IMG/VR virus record: IMGVR_UViG_3300035703_000350
Span: 1 to 28,492 of that record
DNA: 28,492 nucleotides
Strand: one strand, 5' to 3'
Source of the DNA: a virus
In this document: piece by piece, positions 1 through 12,400 of the stretch
Layout: the number at the start of each line of letters is the position of its first letter
How positions within the stretch are numbered: the stretch's first letter is position 1
Translations under genes and position numbers: made by a program
The notes under the pieces: generated by a model
Seen by the model: only the letters and a program-made list of their open reading frames with translations
The model's database searches: none
Told to the model about the DNA's origin: nothing

Positions 1-3000
1 GATTCAGATCCTGCAAATGAAACAGCAAGATATGAAATCATTGAGAGATTTGCTATTATAACCAACATCATCGAACAAGGTGATAGTTCTGTTGCTCCTG
101 AAATTGTATATAATAATCTTTCTCTTCCTGCAGAAACTGTAAATTCTAAAGATAATATTCTTGCAAACAGAGATTTTATTATCGAAGAAACTACAAAGTA
201 CATTGCAGAACAATTTACCAATCTTTCGTATAATCAAGCAAAGTTCGAGCAGAACATTAGATTAATATTAGCAGCAGTGGCATATGATGTTTCTTTAGGA
301 ACAAATTATAATGCAGTGAGTACAGGACTATCGTATGTTAACGGAAATGCTGAATTTGTGCAACCTAATCAAAAAACACAAACTCTTTCAGCTATAGCAT
401 ATGCCAAAGGTCAAGTTGCAGCTTTGAGTTCTGTGAGTTCAAACGGTACAGCCTTGTCAAGAAGCAACGCAGCATTTGATGAAATTATTGATTTAGTAAA
501 CGCTGGTGATAGTTCAAGTGCTGCTGATATTCAATACCCTTCACCTACTAATGTTACTTTAACTAGACTAGGTGCAAAAAATCATCTAAGAGCAAATAGA
601 GAATTTATACGTACAGAAATTGTTGCTTGGATTGATGATAATTATCCAGATTTAGCATACAACGCAATAAACTACGAAAGAGATGTAGGATACATAGTTG
701 ATGCGTTGAGTTATGATATATTGTACAAAGGCAACAGTGCAACAATAAACATAACAAATTCATATTTTGATGACGGAGTAATCCAAGTCGAATCAGACGA
801 ATCAGAAGCTATTGTTGCTGCATATGAAAGATTGCAATTTATTATTGGACAAATTGTTTTAGGAAATGCTATTGTAAAATCTCCAATGAATGCATTGTCA
901 CAAGACTTTTCCAGCGGAAATGCATCGGGTACAGAAGTTGATCTGCTTTCTGATCTAATGCAAACTATCATTGATGCTATAGATAACGAAACATTGGAAA
1001 ATCTGCCAACTATTACCTACCCTGATAGTTCGTGGGCGGTAACTTCTCTGCAGACAGCTGAAAGACAAATATATGCCAATAGAGACACAGTAGCAACTCA
1101 AGTTACAGCGTATATATTAACAAATTTCCCAGATTCTACATATTCTATAGAAGGATTTAAACAAAGTATCGGTTCTATCATTGATGCAGTTGCCAGAGAT
1201 GTTAGACTAGAAACCAATCATAATAGTATAACTGCTGGTTTGCTGTATGCAAATGTTATACCAGCAGATCAGTATGCTGCTACAGTTGCAGCATTAAGAG
1301 AAGCAAAGCGATTGTCATCTAACACTGTTGGTGCAAATACAGCAGTGCAAACAGAAGTAAATGACAGATTTGATATCATTTTAGATATTATAGAAGAAGA
1401 TCAACTGCCCAGCGAAGGCACAGTATTTCCGTCACCACCAGTTGCTTCGTTTGAAGAAATTGATGCTGCAAGACAGTTACAGGATAACAGACCGTTTTTA
1501 GTTGAAGAATTTATTTCTTATACAGATAACAATCATGGCGGATTTGTTTATAATGAAACTGACTGGAGAAACAAAGCAGGATACATTGTTGATGCTATAA
1601 CTCACGATCTGCTATACGGTGGAAATTTAGCAATATTGATTGCAACAAGAGCTTACTTCAACGGCGGCGTACCTGCTATTACAGGAGAAGAAACTGAATT
1701 TCTTGATGCGTTAAGCAGACTACAAGCTGTAATACCAGATATAATTCAAGGTAACGTTGTAATTCCATACAGCAGTGCAGAACCACAGATTTTAATTCCA
1801 AACTTTGGAACTTCGACAGAAAGCACCACTGCACTTGATTTGTTAGACATATTGATTACTGCACTGTCAGATTCAACTGGACTTGAAACAACACCACAAA
1901 ACGAAAGTCCAAACTTTACATGGCAAACTAATTCAGTTAGCGATGCAGTTGATTTGTTAGTAAATGCTAATCCTACAATTCAGCAGGGTGTGATTGATTA
2001 TATAACCAACACAATCTTAGACTTTACATACAACATTGAAAAATGCGAAAGAGATGTTGTATATATTATTGAAGCATCACTGTATGATATAATGTATAGT
2101 GGAAATAAACAATCTAGACGTGCGGCACAGGCATATTATAATAATGCAGTAATATCAGGTCAAGAAGTATTTACAGAATTGACCTATAAACATCTTGCAA
2201 AAATAATGCAAACGATTGCAAAAAATACTCTTGTTGAAACCAGTGAAGGCGTTACCTTAACTCAAACTATAGGCTCCGGTGCTGGTACAACCAGTGCCGA
2301 TACTCTATATATTTTAGTTGAAAAAATAGCACAGGTGATCAAAGGCGCTGCTTTACCAACAGAGATCGATCACGACTACAGCCTAGGTGACGTTAATCTA
2401 AACAATAAGCGTGTAACAATTCTCAGCGATTTAGCAAACATAGTTGATGACGCTATATTTACTTTGAATGCAGAATACGGCGGTGTAGCAGACATTACAC
2501 TCTTCCCAGGTCTTACCGCAGTTGTAGCAAATACATATGCTGAATTGATCAACGTTAGTTCTGTAAGTACTTCAGGACATACATTTGAATATGTGGGCGC
2601 TGGAATTACCTACAATGCGTTACCGTTCTTTGGAGGTACTCCAAATCCTGATAACGAATTTATAGAAACCAATGGCGGAAAAGTATTCTCGACTAGTACA
2701 GACCAAATAGGTAATTTTAGAGTTGGCAATTTCTTTACTGTTAATGCGTTAACTGGTGCGATAGATCTACAAGCAAACCAAATTAATCTTGGTGGTATTT
2801 CAGCTATAGGACCATTTAGAAGAAACAGCATTCCAGTAGGAGTTGAATTAAGAGAAGTTAATGATAATAGTGATTTAACTTCGAGTCTTGGTGTAGCAGA
2901 CAGCAATACAGTACCTACTCAAACAGCAGTTGTTAACTATGTAGAAAACAGATATCTTAACAAATTAAACGGTGGCACAGTCACTGGCCCTGTTCTAATA

Positions 3001-3303
3001 GATGATGATACACTATCAGTTAACATTACAACTGGTGCGTTGGTTGTTAATGGCGGTGTCGGTATTGCTGATGATGTTAACATCGGTGGAACGCTTGATG
3101 TAACAGGTGCAGTTACTTTCACTGAAGAATTGACAGTGCCAAGCGGTGGTACTGGAAATACAACTTTTACGCTTTACGGTATTCTGTATGGTAACAATGG
3201 CAACGCTATCCAAGTTACAGCAGCAGGTACTCCTGGACAAGTATTAAAAGTTGGAATTGACGGCATTCCGTTCTTTGGCAACCCAGACGGCGGCCCGTAT
3301 TAA
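1..3303 (+). CDS. Tail-fibre-like virion structural protein, 5'-truncated by window edge
   Basis: The reading frame is open from base 1 (frame 1, no stop), so the ATG at 277 is internal and the true start lies outside the window; at least 1100 residues are visible. Seen: five copies of a helical repeat with the pattern NR-x-F-I ... YN ... RD-x-x-Y-I-x-DA ... D-x-x-Y-x-GN, beginning near 160, 585, 1069, 1474 and 1957. Next comes a module with 'YNALPFFGG' and 'TDQIGNFRVGNFF' (about 2569-2760). The end is a glycine-rich beta region with 'GALVVNGGVGI' and 'PSGGTGNTTF' motifs. These modules are typical of long tail-fibre or baseplate-attached proteins of marine T4-like phages. The same helical and NALP modules recur in the next gene. 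Role in receptor contact is inferred. A terminator hairpin follows the stop. Confidence 0.8.
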   Translation, partial: DSDPANETARYEIIERFAIITNIIEQGDSSVAPEIVYNNLSLPAETVNSKDNILANRDFIIEETTKYIAEQFTNLSYNQAKFEQNIRLILAAVAYDVSLGTNYNAVSTGLSYVNGNAEFVQPNQKTQTLSAIAYAKGQVAALSSVSSNGTALSRSNAAFDEIIDLVNAGDSSSAADIQYPSPTNVTLTRLGAKNHLRANREFIRTEIVAWIDDNYPDLAYNAINYERDVGYIVDALSYDILYKGNSATINITNSYFDDGVIQVESDESEAIVAAYERLQFIIGQIVLGNAIVKSPMNALSQDFSSGNASGTEVDLLSDLMQTIIDAIDNETLENLPTITYPDSSWAVTSLQTAERQIYANRDTVATQVTAYILTNFPDSTYSIEGFKQSIGSIIDAVARDVRLETNHNSITAGLLYANVIPADQYAATVAALREAKRLSSNTVGANTAVQTEVNDRFDIILDIIEEDQLPSEGTVFPSPPVASFEEIDAARQLQDNRPFLVEEFISYTDNNHGGFVYNETDWRNKAGYIVDAITHDLLYGGNLAILIATRAYFNGGVPAITGEETEFLDALSRLQAVIPDIIQGNVVIPYSSAEPQILIPNFGTSTESTTALDLLDILITALSDSTGLETTPQNESPNFTWQTNSVSDAVDLLVNANPTIQQGVIDYITNTILDFTYNIEKCERDVVYIIEASLYDIMYSGNKQSRRAAQAYYNNAVISGQEVFTELTYKHLAKIMQTIAKNTLVETSEGVTLTQTIGSGAGTTSADTLYILVEKIAQVIKGAALPTEIDHDYSLGDVNLNNKRVTILSDLANIVDDAIFTLNAEYGGVADITLFPGLTAVVANTYAELINVSSVSTSGHTFEYVGAGITYNALPFFGGTPNPDNEFIETNGGKVFSTSTDQIGNFRVGNFFTVNALTGAIDLQANQINLGGISAIGPFRRNSIPVGVELREVNDNSDLTSSLGVADSNTVPTQTAVVNYVENRYLNKLNGGTVTGPVLIDDDTLSVNITTGALVVNGGVGIADDVNIGGTLDVTGAVTFTEELTVPSGGTGNTTFTLYGILYGNNGNAIQVTAAGTPGQVLKVGIDGIPFFGNPDGGPY
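160..2160 (+). repeat. Five degenerate helical protein repeats forming a two-unit super-repeat
   Basis: Units begin near 160, 585, 1069, 1474 and 1957. Odd and even copies alternate. Copies 1 and 3 share a 'TGLxYxN' ending (S-T-G-L-S-Y, T-A-G-L-L-Y). Copies 2, 4 and 5 share 'GN ... xAYFxGGV'-type endings. The longer period is therefore about 890 bases (585 to 1474, 1069 to 1957). Divergence is high at DNA level, so the repeat is visible only in protein. Confidence 0.7.
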
Positions 3304-3321
3304 ACTAAACTTTAACTCCTA

Positions 3322-3329
3322 GATAAATA
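3322..3329 (+). promoter_or_regulatory. Putative late promoter GATAAATA for the giant fibre gene
   Basis: GATAAATA matches 7 of 8 bases of the T4 late -10 element TATAAATA, and the same 8-mer precedes three other genes here. It overlaps the left arm of the terminator hairpin, so a transcript starting about 6 bases downstream would lack the complete stem. The ATG lies 76 bases further on. Confidence 0.6.
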
Positions 3330-3360
3330 ATTACAGTGATTGCTATCACTGTAATTATTT
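3325..3360 (+). terminator. Intrinsic-terminator-like hairpin after fibre 1
   Basis: Perfect 16-bp inverted repeat, 3325-3340 pairing with 3345-3360, with a TGCT loop. The core is TTACAGTGAT/ATCACTGTAA, and the right arm ends TTATTT, giving a partly U-rich tail. It lies 21 bases after the stop of the first fibre gene. Confidence 0.7.
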
Positions 3361-3381
3361 GGGCGACTTCGGTCCTGACCC
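3361..3381 (+). promoter_or_regulatory. Possible 5'-UTR stem-loop with UUCG tetraloop
   Basis: GAC-TTCG-GTC (3365-3374) forms a C(UUCG)G tetraloop on a short stem. An outer GGG (3361-3363) and CCC (3379-3381) can pair across an uneven internal loop. It sits between the terminator and the AGGAG ribosome-binding site (3392-3396) of the giant fibre. A role in mRNA stability is only inferred. Confidence 0.35.
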
Positions 3382-3405
3382 GTACCTATATAGGAGTTTA
3401 TCTTA

Positions 3406-6400
3406 ATGTCTTCTACTGTTATTAGACACAAACGTTCGTCTGTTTCCGGCAAAATCCCACAATCATCTCAATTAGAATCTGGTGAATTAGCAATCAACAC
3501 AGCGGATGGTAAAATCTTTTTATTAAAAGATGACAATACGGTTGTTGACCTAACACAAGGAATTTTTCAAAACAATACCAGTGTTACAGTCGCAGATGAA
3601 AATGATAGCTCTCAAGGTATTGTTTCTATAGTAGTTGACGGTTCTGAAAAAGTTAACATTACAGACGCTTCTATAAATTTAAAAGACAGTGTTGTTATTG
3701 AAAACGAAAACTCACTAACTTTTAGAGAAAATGTGGGCGGCGGCTTAGAAGGTGTTAGTATCAAAGCACCTAACAACTTGGTTTCTGGATATTCGTTAAC
3801 TTTACCTACTGGTCCAGGTGTAGCAGGATCCTTGCTTGCAGTCAACGATAGCGGAGAATTGTATTTTAGCAGTGCTGATATTTACGGCGGAAAAAGTTTA
3901 TTTGTTAGTTCGGAAAACGGCGATGACACAAATGACGGTATAAATCTTCCAGTTAGATCCTTGAAACGTGCCTGTCAACTTGCATCTGCAATGGTTTACA
4001 ATCCAGACGGCACTATCAATGGAACAAGAGTAACCATCAAGGTTGCTGCTGGAGACTACAGCGAAAGCAATCCAGTTATTATTCCGGATAACGTTATTGT
4101 TGTAGGCGAAGGCCTAAGAGGTTGTATTATAAGACCATCCAACGCAAATCAAGATATGCTGCGTGTTAGAAACGGTTCTTATTTTGCAGAATTTACTTTT
4201 AGAGATGCAGTGGATGCAAATTTTGTTCCATTGTTTACATTTGATTATGCAGTAGCCTATGACGATCCTGCAGATGCTACTGTTAGTAGAGACGGATACA
4301 CATACCTACCAACTACAAAACCTACAATTGTAACATCGCCGTATGTGCAAAATTGTTCGTTGATATCGTTCTTGGGCGGCAACGGCGTAAAGATAGATGG
4401 TAGTAAAGTCAATTCACCAAACATTCCAAATTTACAAATTGAAGTTGAAAACCCTGTTGTAGGTCCAGCACCAGAACAGGGCAAGTCGATGGTGTCCAAC
4501 GCTTTCACTATGCTTTCTTTTGGTGGTACAGGTTGGCGTTTAATCAATGATGCATACGCTCAAATAGTTTCGTGTTTCCAAATTTTCTTGCTTAATGGTG
4601 TTTATACACAAAGCGGTGGATACTGCTCTATTACCAACTCTGCTACAAACTTTGGATTGTACGCTCTAAGATCGTCGGGCTATTCTCCTAGAACTTTTAA
4701 ATTTGACCGAGGGTTTGTATCTTCTACAGGTGTTAGCAGTGGATCACAAACAATAACAGTAGTTGGGGTCAACAGATCTGCTCCTGTTGAAGAATTTGTT
4801 GTACGCTTTAGAGAACCAGAATATAAAATAGCCTACGATTTAATTGAATCAGAAAAAAATACTATAGCAGACGATACAATCAGCTGGATCAATACACAAA
4901 TTGCAACAGCAACTCCTGGATCATTGTGGTACAATTTTACATACACTGAATCTGTGTATCGTGCAGCATTTTTAATCATTCTAGATGCTGTTGCACAGGA
5001 CACATGGAGCACTGGTAATAGTATAACTCGTCAAGTAACACTGTCTTATTTTTCAAATAGACTTGGAGATAGTTCCAGTTTAACAATCAGTGAACAAGAA
5101 GATCAATTTACTTCTGCAATAGAACAATTAAGTGCCATTACTGCTGTATCAATAGCGTCCTTGGACAGCACTGTAAGATCGTTTGTCGATGAAAAATTTG
5201 ACTTAATAAAAAATGGTATATCTGAACCCAACACTATTCCAGAACCATTTGATGTATCTTCAGAAGGTGACATAACCGACAATTATAAAACTTCTGGAAC
5301 AGAAGTCAGCTTTAATGCAGCAACTGATGTAAACAGCACAACAAATATTATTACTATCAACGGTCACGGATTTGTAAATGGACAATCAATTCTTTACAAA
5401 AACAATGGTAATTCATCGATATTAGGATTAGATCCTGAACAAATCTATTACGTAAAATTTATCAATGCCAATGAATTCAGTTTAGCATTTGATGATAGTT
5501 TACTTTATGACGTTAATATAAGATCAACCGGTACAGGCATTCACAAGTTTGTTTCAAACACAGTAGAATTTTTTATAAACGAAATAATTTCAAGCCATAA
5601 CACTTATCAGACACTTATATTGCAATCTGGATCTGAGTCTTATAACTTTGTACCAGGTAGAGCAATCACAGGTACAACTGGAGTAAACAACAATAGCGCA
5701 ATAGTTTACAGCTGGAAACCTGCTGATAGAGAACTGGTTGTTTCAATTGAATTAGTAACTGTAGGACAATCAACCCAACGTGTACAATTTGATGCAACCA
5801 GTGACATCAGCAGCGATCATAGTGTTGTTCCTAATACCAACATTGGTGTTAACGAAGTAACAGCAAAAACTGGATTAAGCACTGCAACATTTACTGTAGG
5901 TTCAACAGTGCAGGGCGGATTGTTAACCAACTTGGTCAATCTGTTGGAAAAACAAGTATGGTTCCATAGACCAAGTACTGTTAACAGTTCTTCACACACT
6001 TGGGAATTTGCAGGTTCTGGTACAGACTATAACGCACTTCCACAAAACGGTGGAAATACCAGAGAAGCATACGAACAATATCAAGAATTAGCAGGTAGAG
6101 TTTACACTTCTGGTACTAACGAATTGGGCGACTTTAAAGTAGGTAACTTTATTACAGCTTATAACCGTACAGGCAACATTACATTTAGAAATAAAGTTAC
6201 TGTAGACGAACTTGATGTATTGCGTCTTGCATTTTCTAATGTAGTGATTGAAGAAATATCCACTGATGTAAATCTTGGAGATGACGAGCTTGGAGGCCCA
6301 AGCAATTCACGTCTATCAACTCAATTAGCCATGAGAAGTTTCTTATCAAACAGACTTGGAGGCTTTATTGACAAATCTGTTTCAACCGCAGCCGTACCTG

Positions 6401-9400
6401 GCGCAATTGTTCAATTAAACACAAACGGACAATTAAATGCTGAATTGATTCCTGCAACAAGACAATTTACCAGTATTACAACCAATGGATATTTGTCTAA
6501 GTTACTGCAAGTAGACGAAATTCCAGCAGTAGACTTAAAAGCAGGGGACATTGCCACTGAAGAATATGAACAGATAGAACTTACGCTAAGTGGAAATATT
6601 ACTGCTGCTGATGGCGCTACAATTACTCAACCATCAACTGGCGCTATTGGTTATGCAAAAGGTGATTATGCCAACAGTCCAACAATTATTGTTGCTAGTA
6701 TCAGCGGAGAATTCAAGGCTGGCGATGACAGTACTGGTACTGATTTTGATACCGCAGGAACTCTATTTGTTAATGCAGTAAGCAGCGGAGTATATCCTTC
6801 AAGCCTTGGAACCAGCGCAGCAATCATTGAAAACTTTTTCTTAAAATCTTCAAACACAAGTCAATATTTGGTACTTTCTAATGATGATAGTTATACCTTT
6901 ACAAGTGCAACTATCAGCAACGTTTCAAGATCTACAAACGTAGCTACAATAACTACATCAGGCAATCACAACTTACAAGCCGAAACACATGTTCAGATTA
7001 TTTGTACTTCAGATTCCACATTTACTGTAAATGCCGAAGTTATTTCTACGCCAACGCCAACTACATTCACAGTAGCCAATACTGGTGCAGACACCGGAAG
7101 TACTGCGGCAACTGGTACTGTAAGAACCATTGTTTCTAGTGCTGATGGAAATGCACAAGGTGCAGTAACTGAAACAAGATTTGGTGTTTTAACAAATGTT
7201 GACAATGCCAACATAACCGGAGGATCGGGTTATACACCAGCAGCTGGTTCGGCAACATACGAATTTGTTCCGTTAACAACAATAACTGGAATAGGAACAG
7301 GAGCGTATGCTGATATCACTGTTACTGCTGGTCAAGTTACTGACGTAGATCTACGACGTGGCGGAACTGGATATGCTATAGGTGATATAGTTTCTGCAAA
7401 TGCTGCCAGCATCGGCGGCACAGGATCAAATTTTCAAATAGAAGTTATTGCTATTGAAAAACGTGCATATGTTAATATACTTGGCGGCGAACTTTTTGTA
7501 GCATCTGCTTCATCTGTTGATTTTGTTGAAGATAACACTGCTCCTGCTGATAAGAAAACAATTACACTAACCACAACTGTAAGCAATAACTTTCTTGCAG
7601 GTGATTCTGGATCAGGCGGTAATGTCAATTACACTACACATAGAATAACAATATCAAGTCATGGCTTAACCAACGGCGATCCTGTAAAATACGATACACT
7701 TAGTAACGTGGCTATAGGCGGTTTGGTAAACGGATCTGTCTACTATGCAAAATCAATAGATTCAAGCACTATAGAATTATACGAAGATTACTCTTTATTA
7801 AATAAGATCGAATTTACCAGTACTCCAGCAAACAATAACCATAACATTACTCGCTTTACTGTGAACGTAATAGATAACAGTATAGTGATTCCTGCACACG
7901 GATGGACAACTGGCAGTGCTGTGAGATTTGAAGGAAACGATCTGTTTGACATTTCGGGAATACAAGTTGAAAGCGGCAGCAGATTCTTTATTGGTAGTGT
8001 AACAACAAACAGCTTTACATTGCATGAATTGAGATCTGAAGCACTGGTAAGTATAAACGGACTAGTAACAGGTGCAAAAAACATAGATGGAGTTGGCACA
8101 GGATCTGCAACAATTTATCCACAAAACGCAAGAGTCAACTCTGTGGTTAATACAAGTTCAAGAATAAAAGCCAATTGGAACAGTCTAACAGCTTCTAACA
8201 TAGACGCAAGTAACATTGTATCTGGTACAATTTCTCCTTCAAGATTGGCCAGCGGCGGCATTGCAAACACTGATACATTTTTGAGAGGCGACAGCAGTTA
8301 TCAAACTGTTGTACAATCGATTAAAAAAGCAAACACTACAGATAACCCAATAACTCTTACAGGATCAAATGTTGCTGGAGAATTCTACGGCGATCCTGTA
8401 AACATAGGTATTGCTAACGTTGATTTAGACATAGGTCAATCTTATTCAACATTGGGTGTTGCAAGATTCTTACAAAGTCAATTTGATGTAGATGCTGGTG
8501 CAACTGGTCAAGTGTTTATCAAAAGTGGTGTAATCGATGCCGGAACACTTGACAGTCTAGACAGTGCTTATTTCCTAAATCCTGCTAACTTAACATCTGC
8601 TGTTCCTGTAAACAGAGGCGGAACAAACTTAACAACCTATACTACTGGAGACATGATCTATGCTCAGTCAAGTGGTACACTTAGCCCATTAACTATTGGT
8701 AGAGCAAATTCATTCCTTCGTTCAACTGGTACTGCACCTGAATGGAGCACTGCACTTGAATTAGCAGAAGGATTGGATGTTGGATCTGCAAGACTTTCGT
8801 CAAACAGCGTCGGTACAGGTACAGTTTATAATGACAACGTTACCACTGTAGAAATAGGAAGCAATGCAGAAACTGTTAAAATAGGCAAGAGCACTGCTAC
8901 AAGAACACTTACCTCTTTTGTTTTAGGGTATGACGCTTCTATATCAACCACTGTTGCTGTAAATCTTGCTAGCTTTACAGCAAGCACAGATGCAGTAACT
9001 GCGTTAGGATCAAACGAAGTACCAATGGGATCAACAGCAGGCATCCTTTACGGTATGTTGGTAACTGGAAGTGCTTCAATACCAGCCAACACTATTGTAA
9101 CAGGTGTTACTGCTGAATACATTTATTTAAGTGCAGAAACTGTTGGAACCATCAACAGTTCAACAACATTGACATTTACATACACACCGTTGACATTGGG
9201 TATTAGAGCTGGTGATACTGTAAACATAAGCGGTAGTGGGATAACCAATCTCGATGGTCAATGGCCAGTGTTAGGTGCAACATCAAATGCCAACAGCTTT
9301 ACTATTTCAGTTGCATCAACTGTAACAGCTAACCCAGCTAACCCAGTTGCAGGATCTATAACCAAAGATAACACTATATTGTTTAGAAATAGAAATGTAA

Positions 9401-12400
9401 TTTTTGGCAGTGCTGAAGCCAGTGCATCACCGGTGGCCGCAACAATCAAAGGCGAAAGTGGTATTGGTACAAACGTAGCCGGCGGCAACTTTATAATTCA
9501 AGGTGGTCTAAGCACAGGAAATGCAACCGGCGGATCTGTTCTTATTAAAACAGGACAAGTAGGATCTTCAGGAATAGTAGAACAAACATCCACCACTAGA
9601 TTGACCATTGACACCAGCGGTATCTCAACATTTACAGGCGAAGTTAGAACTGCTGATACTATTAGAAGTACAGAAACTACAGCGAATGTGTTCAACACTA
9701 TTTCAACTACTGTAAACGCATTTGGTGCAGCAACAGCACTTTCAATAGGTGCTGGAACAGGAATTACTACTGTTAACAACAACTTAATTGTCACTGGAGA
9801 TCTAACTGTTAACGGAACTACAACCACAGTTAATTCAACTACAATATCAGTTGATGATAAAAATATTGAATTGGGCTCTGTAGCAACGCCTAGTGATTTT
9901 ACAGCAGACGGTGGCGGTATTACTCTCAAAGGTACCACAGATAAAACTATCATCTGGGATGATCTAAATGATAATTGGACCAGCAGTGAACATTGGAACC
10001 TAGCAACAGGCAAAGTCTTTAAAATTAATAATACCTCTGTGCTTAGTTCAACAACACTAGGATCCAGTGTTGTTACATCTAGTTTGACCAGTGTTGGAAC
10101 TATAGGAACTGGTACTTGGCAAGGTACTGTTATAGCCGGTACATACGGCGGAACTGGTGTAAACAATGGCACTAAAACAATAACACTAGGAGGAAATTTT
10201 GTTACCGGTGGTGCATTTACTCTACAATTAACAGCAACAGATAATACCAACGTAACATTGCCTACATCTGGTACCCTAGCAGTAATAGGCAATCCACTAA
10301 GTCAGTTTGCTACAACTACCAGTTCGCAACTAGCAGGTGTAATCAGCGACGAAACAGGCAGTGGCAAACTTGTTTTTGGTACCAGTCCAACTTTTACTAC
10401 TAGCTTGCTAACTGATAGCACAGCATTGTCAGTATTCAACACCACTGCAACAACAGTAAATGCATTTGGTGCAGCCACAGTAATAACAATGGGCGCTGCG
10501 TCATCAATGGTAACATTTGGCGATGACATAACTGTAACTGGATTAACAAAAGCAACACAAGGCGTACAGTTTGGAGCAACTGATTCTTTATTGTACGAGA
10601 GTGCAAGCAATGTAGCAACCATAAGAATAGGCGCAGATGGCCCGTTTATCAGCTTTGCAGACAGTGGGTCAAATGTTGCAACACTAAGCAATGCATCAGG
10701 CGCACTGACTATTGCAACTGGTGCAGGCAATGGAGCAATTACTTTAACACCTAACGGAACAGGTAATGTTATTATTTCTAGCGGTAACCTTGGAATTGGT
10801 ACAAGTAGTTCACCTGCAACAAAACTAGACGTTGTTGGATCTATTACTGCTAGAGCTGCCGCAACACAAGACGGTGTAATACTTGCTGGTAGAGCCGGTG
10901 GCTCCAGCACTTATGCAGTAACGATTACACCTGCTACATTGAGTGCTAACAGAACTGTTACATTACCAGACGGAAATGTGACTTTACAAGCCGGTACTAT
11001 GGCTACTACCGGCGGTACACTTGCACAATTTGCAGCTACTACATCTTCAGAACTAGCTGGTGTTATATCTGACGAAACTGGATCGGGTGCTCTTGTATTT
11101 GCCACAAGTCCATCCCTTACTACTCCTAGTCTTGGTGTTGCATCTGCAACAAGCATTAACAAAGTTGCAATTACAGCACCAGCTACTGGTTCTACTTTAA
11201 CAATCGCAAATGGAAAAACACTAACAGCGAGCAATACTCTTACATTTACTGGCACTGATAGTTCAAGTGTTGCGTTTGGCGGTGGTGGTACAGTTGCTTA
11301 TACTGCTAACAAACTTTCAGTATTTGCAGCTACTACATCTTCTGAATTAGCTGGCGTAATCAGCGACGAAACTGGCAGTGGTGCATTGGTATTTGCCACA
11401 AGTCCAACATTAGTTACTCCTAGTCTTGGTGTTGCATCTGCAACAAGTATTAACAAATTAACATTAACAGCACCGGCAACTGGTTCTACTTTAACAATTG
11501 CAGATGGAAAAACACTAACCGCAAGCAATACTCTTACATTTACTGGCACTGACACTTCTTCTGTTGCGTTCGGTACAGGTGGTACTGTTGCTTATACTGC
11601 TAACAAACTTTCAGTGTTTGCAGCTACTACATCTGCTGAATTAGCAGGTGTTATATCTGACGAAACTGGTTCAGGTGCTCTTGTATTTGCTACAAGTCCG
11701 ACGTTCACTAATGGTATCAATGCTGCCAGCACAACAATGGCACTGTTTGATACAACTGCTACTACAGTAAACTTTGCTGGTGCTGCAACTACTGGAAACT
11801 TTGGTTATGACGGTACCGATACATCTACTACAAACTTATCAACTGGTGCAGTTGCATCTGGCAGTACAAAAACAATCAACATTGGTACTGGCGGCGCAGC
11901 TGGTTCTACTACTACAATTAATATAGGAGACGCAGATGGCGGGTCGACAACCATAAATTCTACTAGTCTCATTGTTCCTGGAAACCTAAGTGTTGGTGCA
12001 AATATACTTGCCACCACTGGCCCAATTCTAACACTTGGAACATTAGTTGGTGGTGGTACTGGATATATGAATGGTACTCATACCAATCAAACACTAACCG
12101 GTGGTACTGGGTCATATATGCTAGGCACTGTGGTAGTTGCGTCGGGCGTTGTGACTGGTGTTACATTAACCTGGGGCGGACATCGTTATACTGCTGCTGA
12201 TGTACTCACTGTTGGATCACTGTCAACAACATTGGCAACTACTGTTGCCAGCGGAACAGGCACTACAGCAACATTGACGTTTGCAGCACAAGCAGCAGCA
12301 CCGTTCCAAGTGGGCGCACAAATTATAGTTGCAGGGGTAACTCCAGTTGGATACAACGGCACATTCACTGTTACAGCGTGTACAACCACCACTGTATCCT

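Noticed and set aside
4-237. Minus-strand open frame at the window start
   Set aside because: Shadow of the first fibre gene; the Phe/Ile/Cys-rich translation is typical of antisense AT-rich code.
277-279. ATG at 277 as start of the first fibre gene
   Set aside because: The frame is open back to base 1 and the upstream residues include the first helical repeat (from about 160), so the start lies outside the window.
9498-10910. Long antisense open frames (264 and 202 codons) inside the giant fibre
   Set aside because: Val/Pro/Ala-rich translations that mirror Thr/Ala/Gly-rich codons of the plus-strand gene. No ribosome site or recognisable motif, so shadows.
11031-11703. Regular repeats that could suggest a CRISPR-like array
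   Set aside because: The period is 294 bases, in frame, and units are coding throughout; no short repeat/spacer pattern is present.
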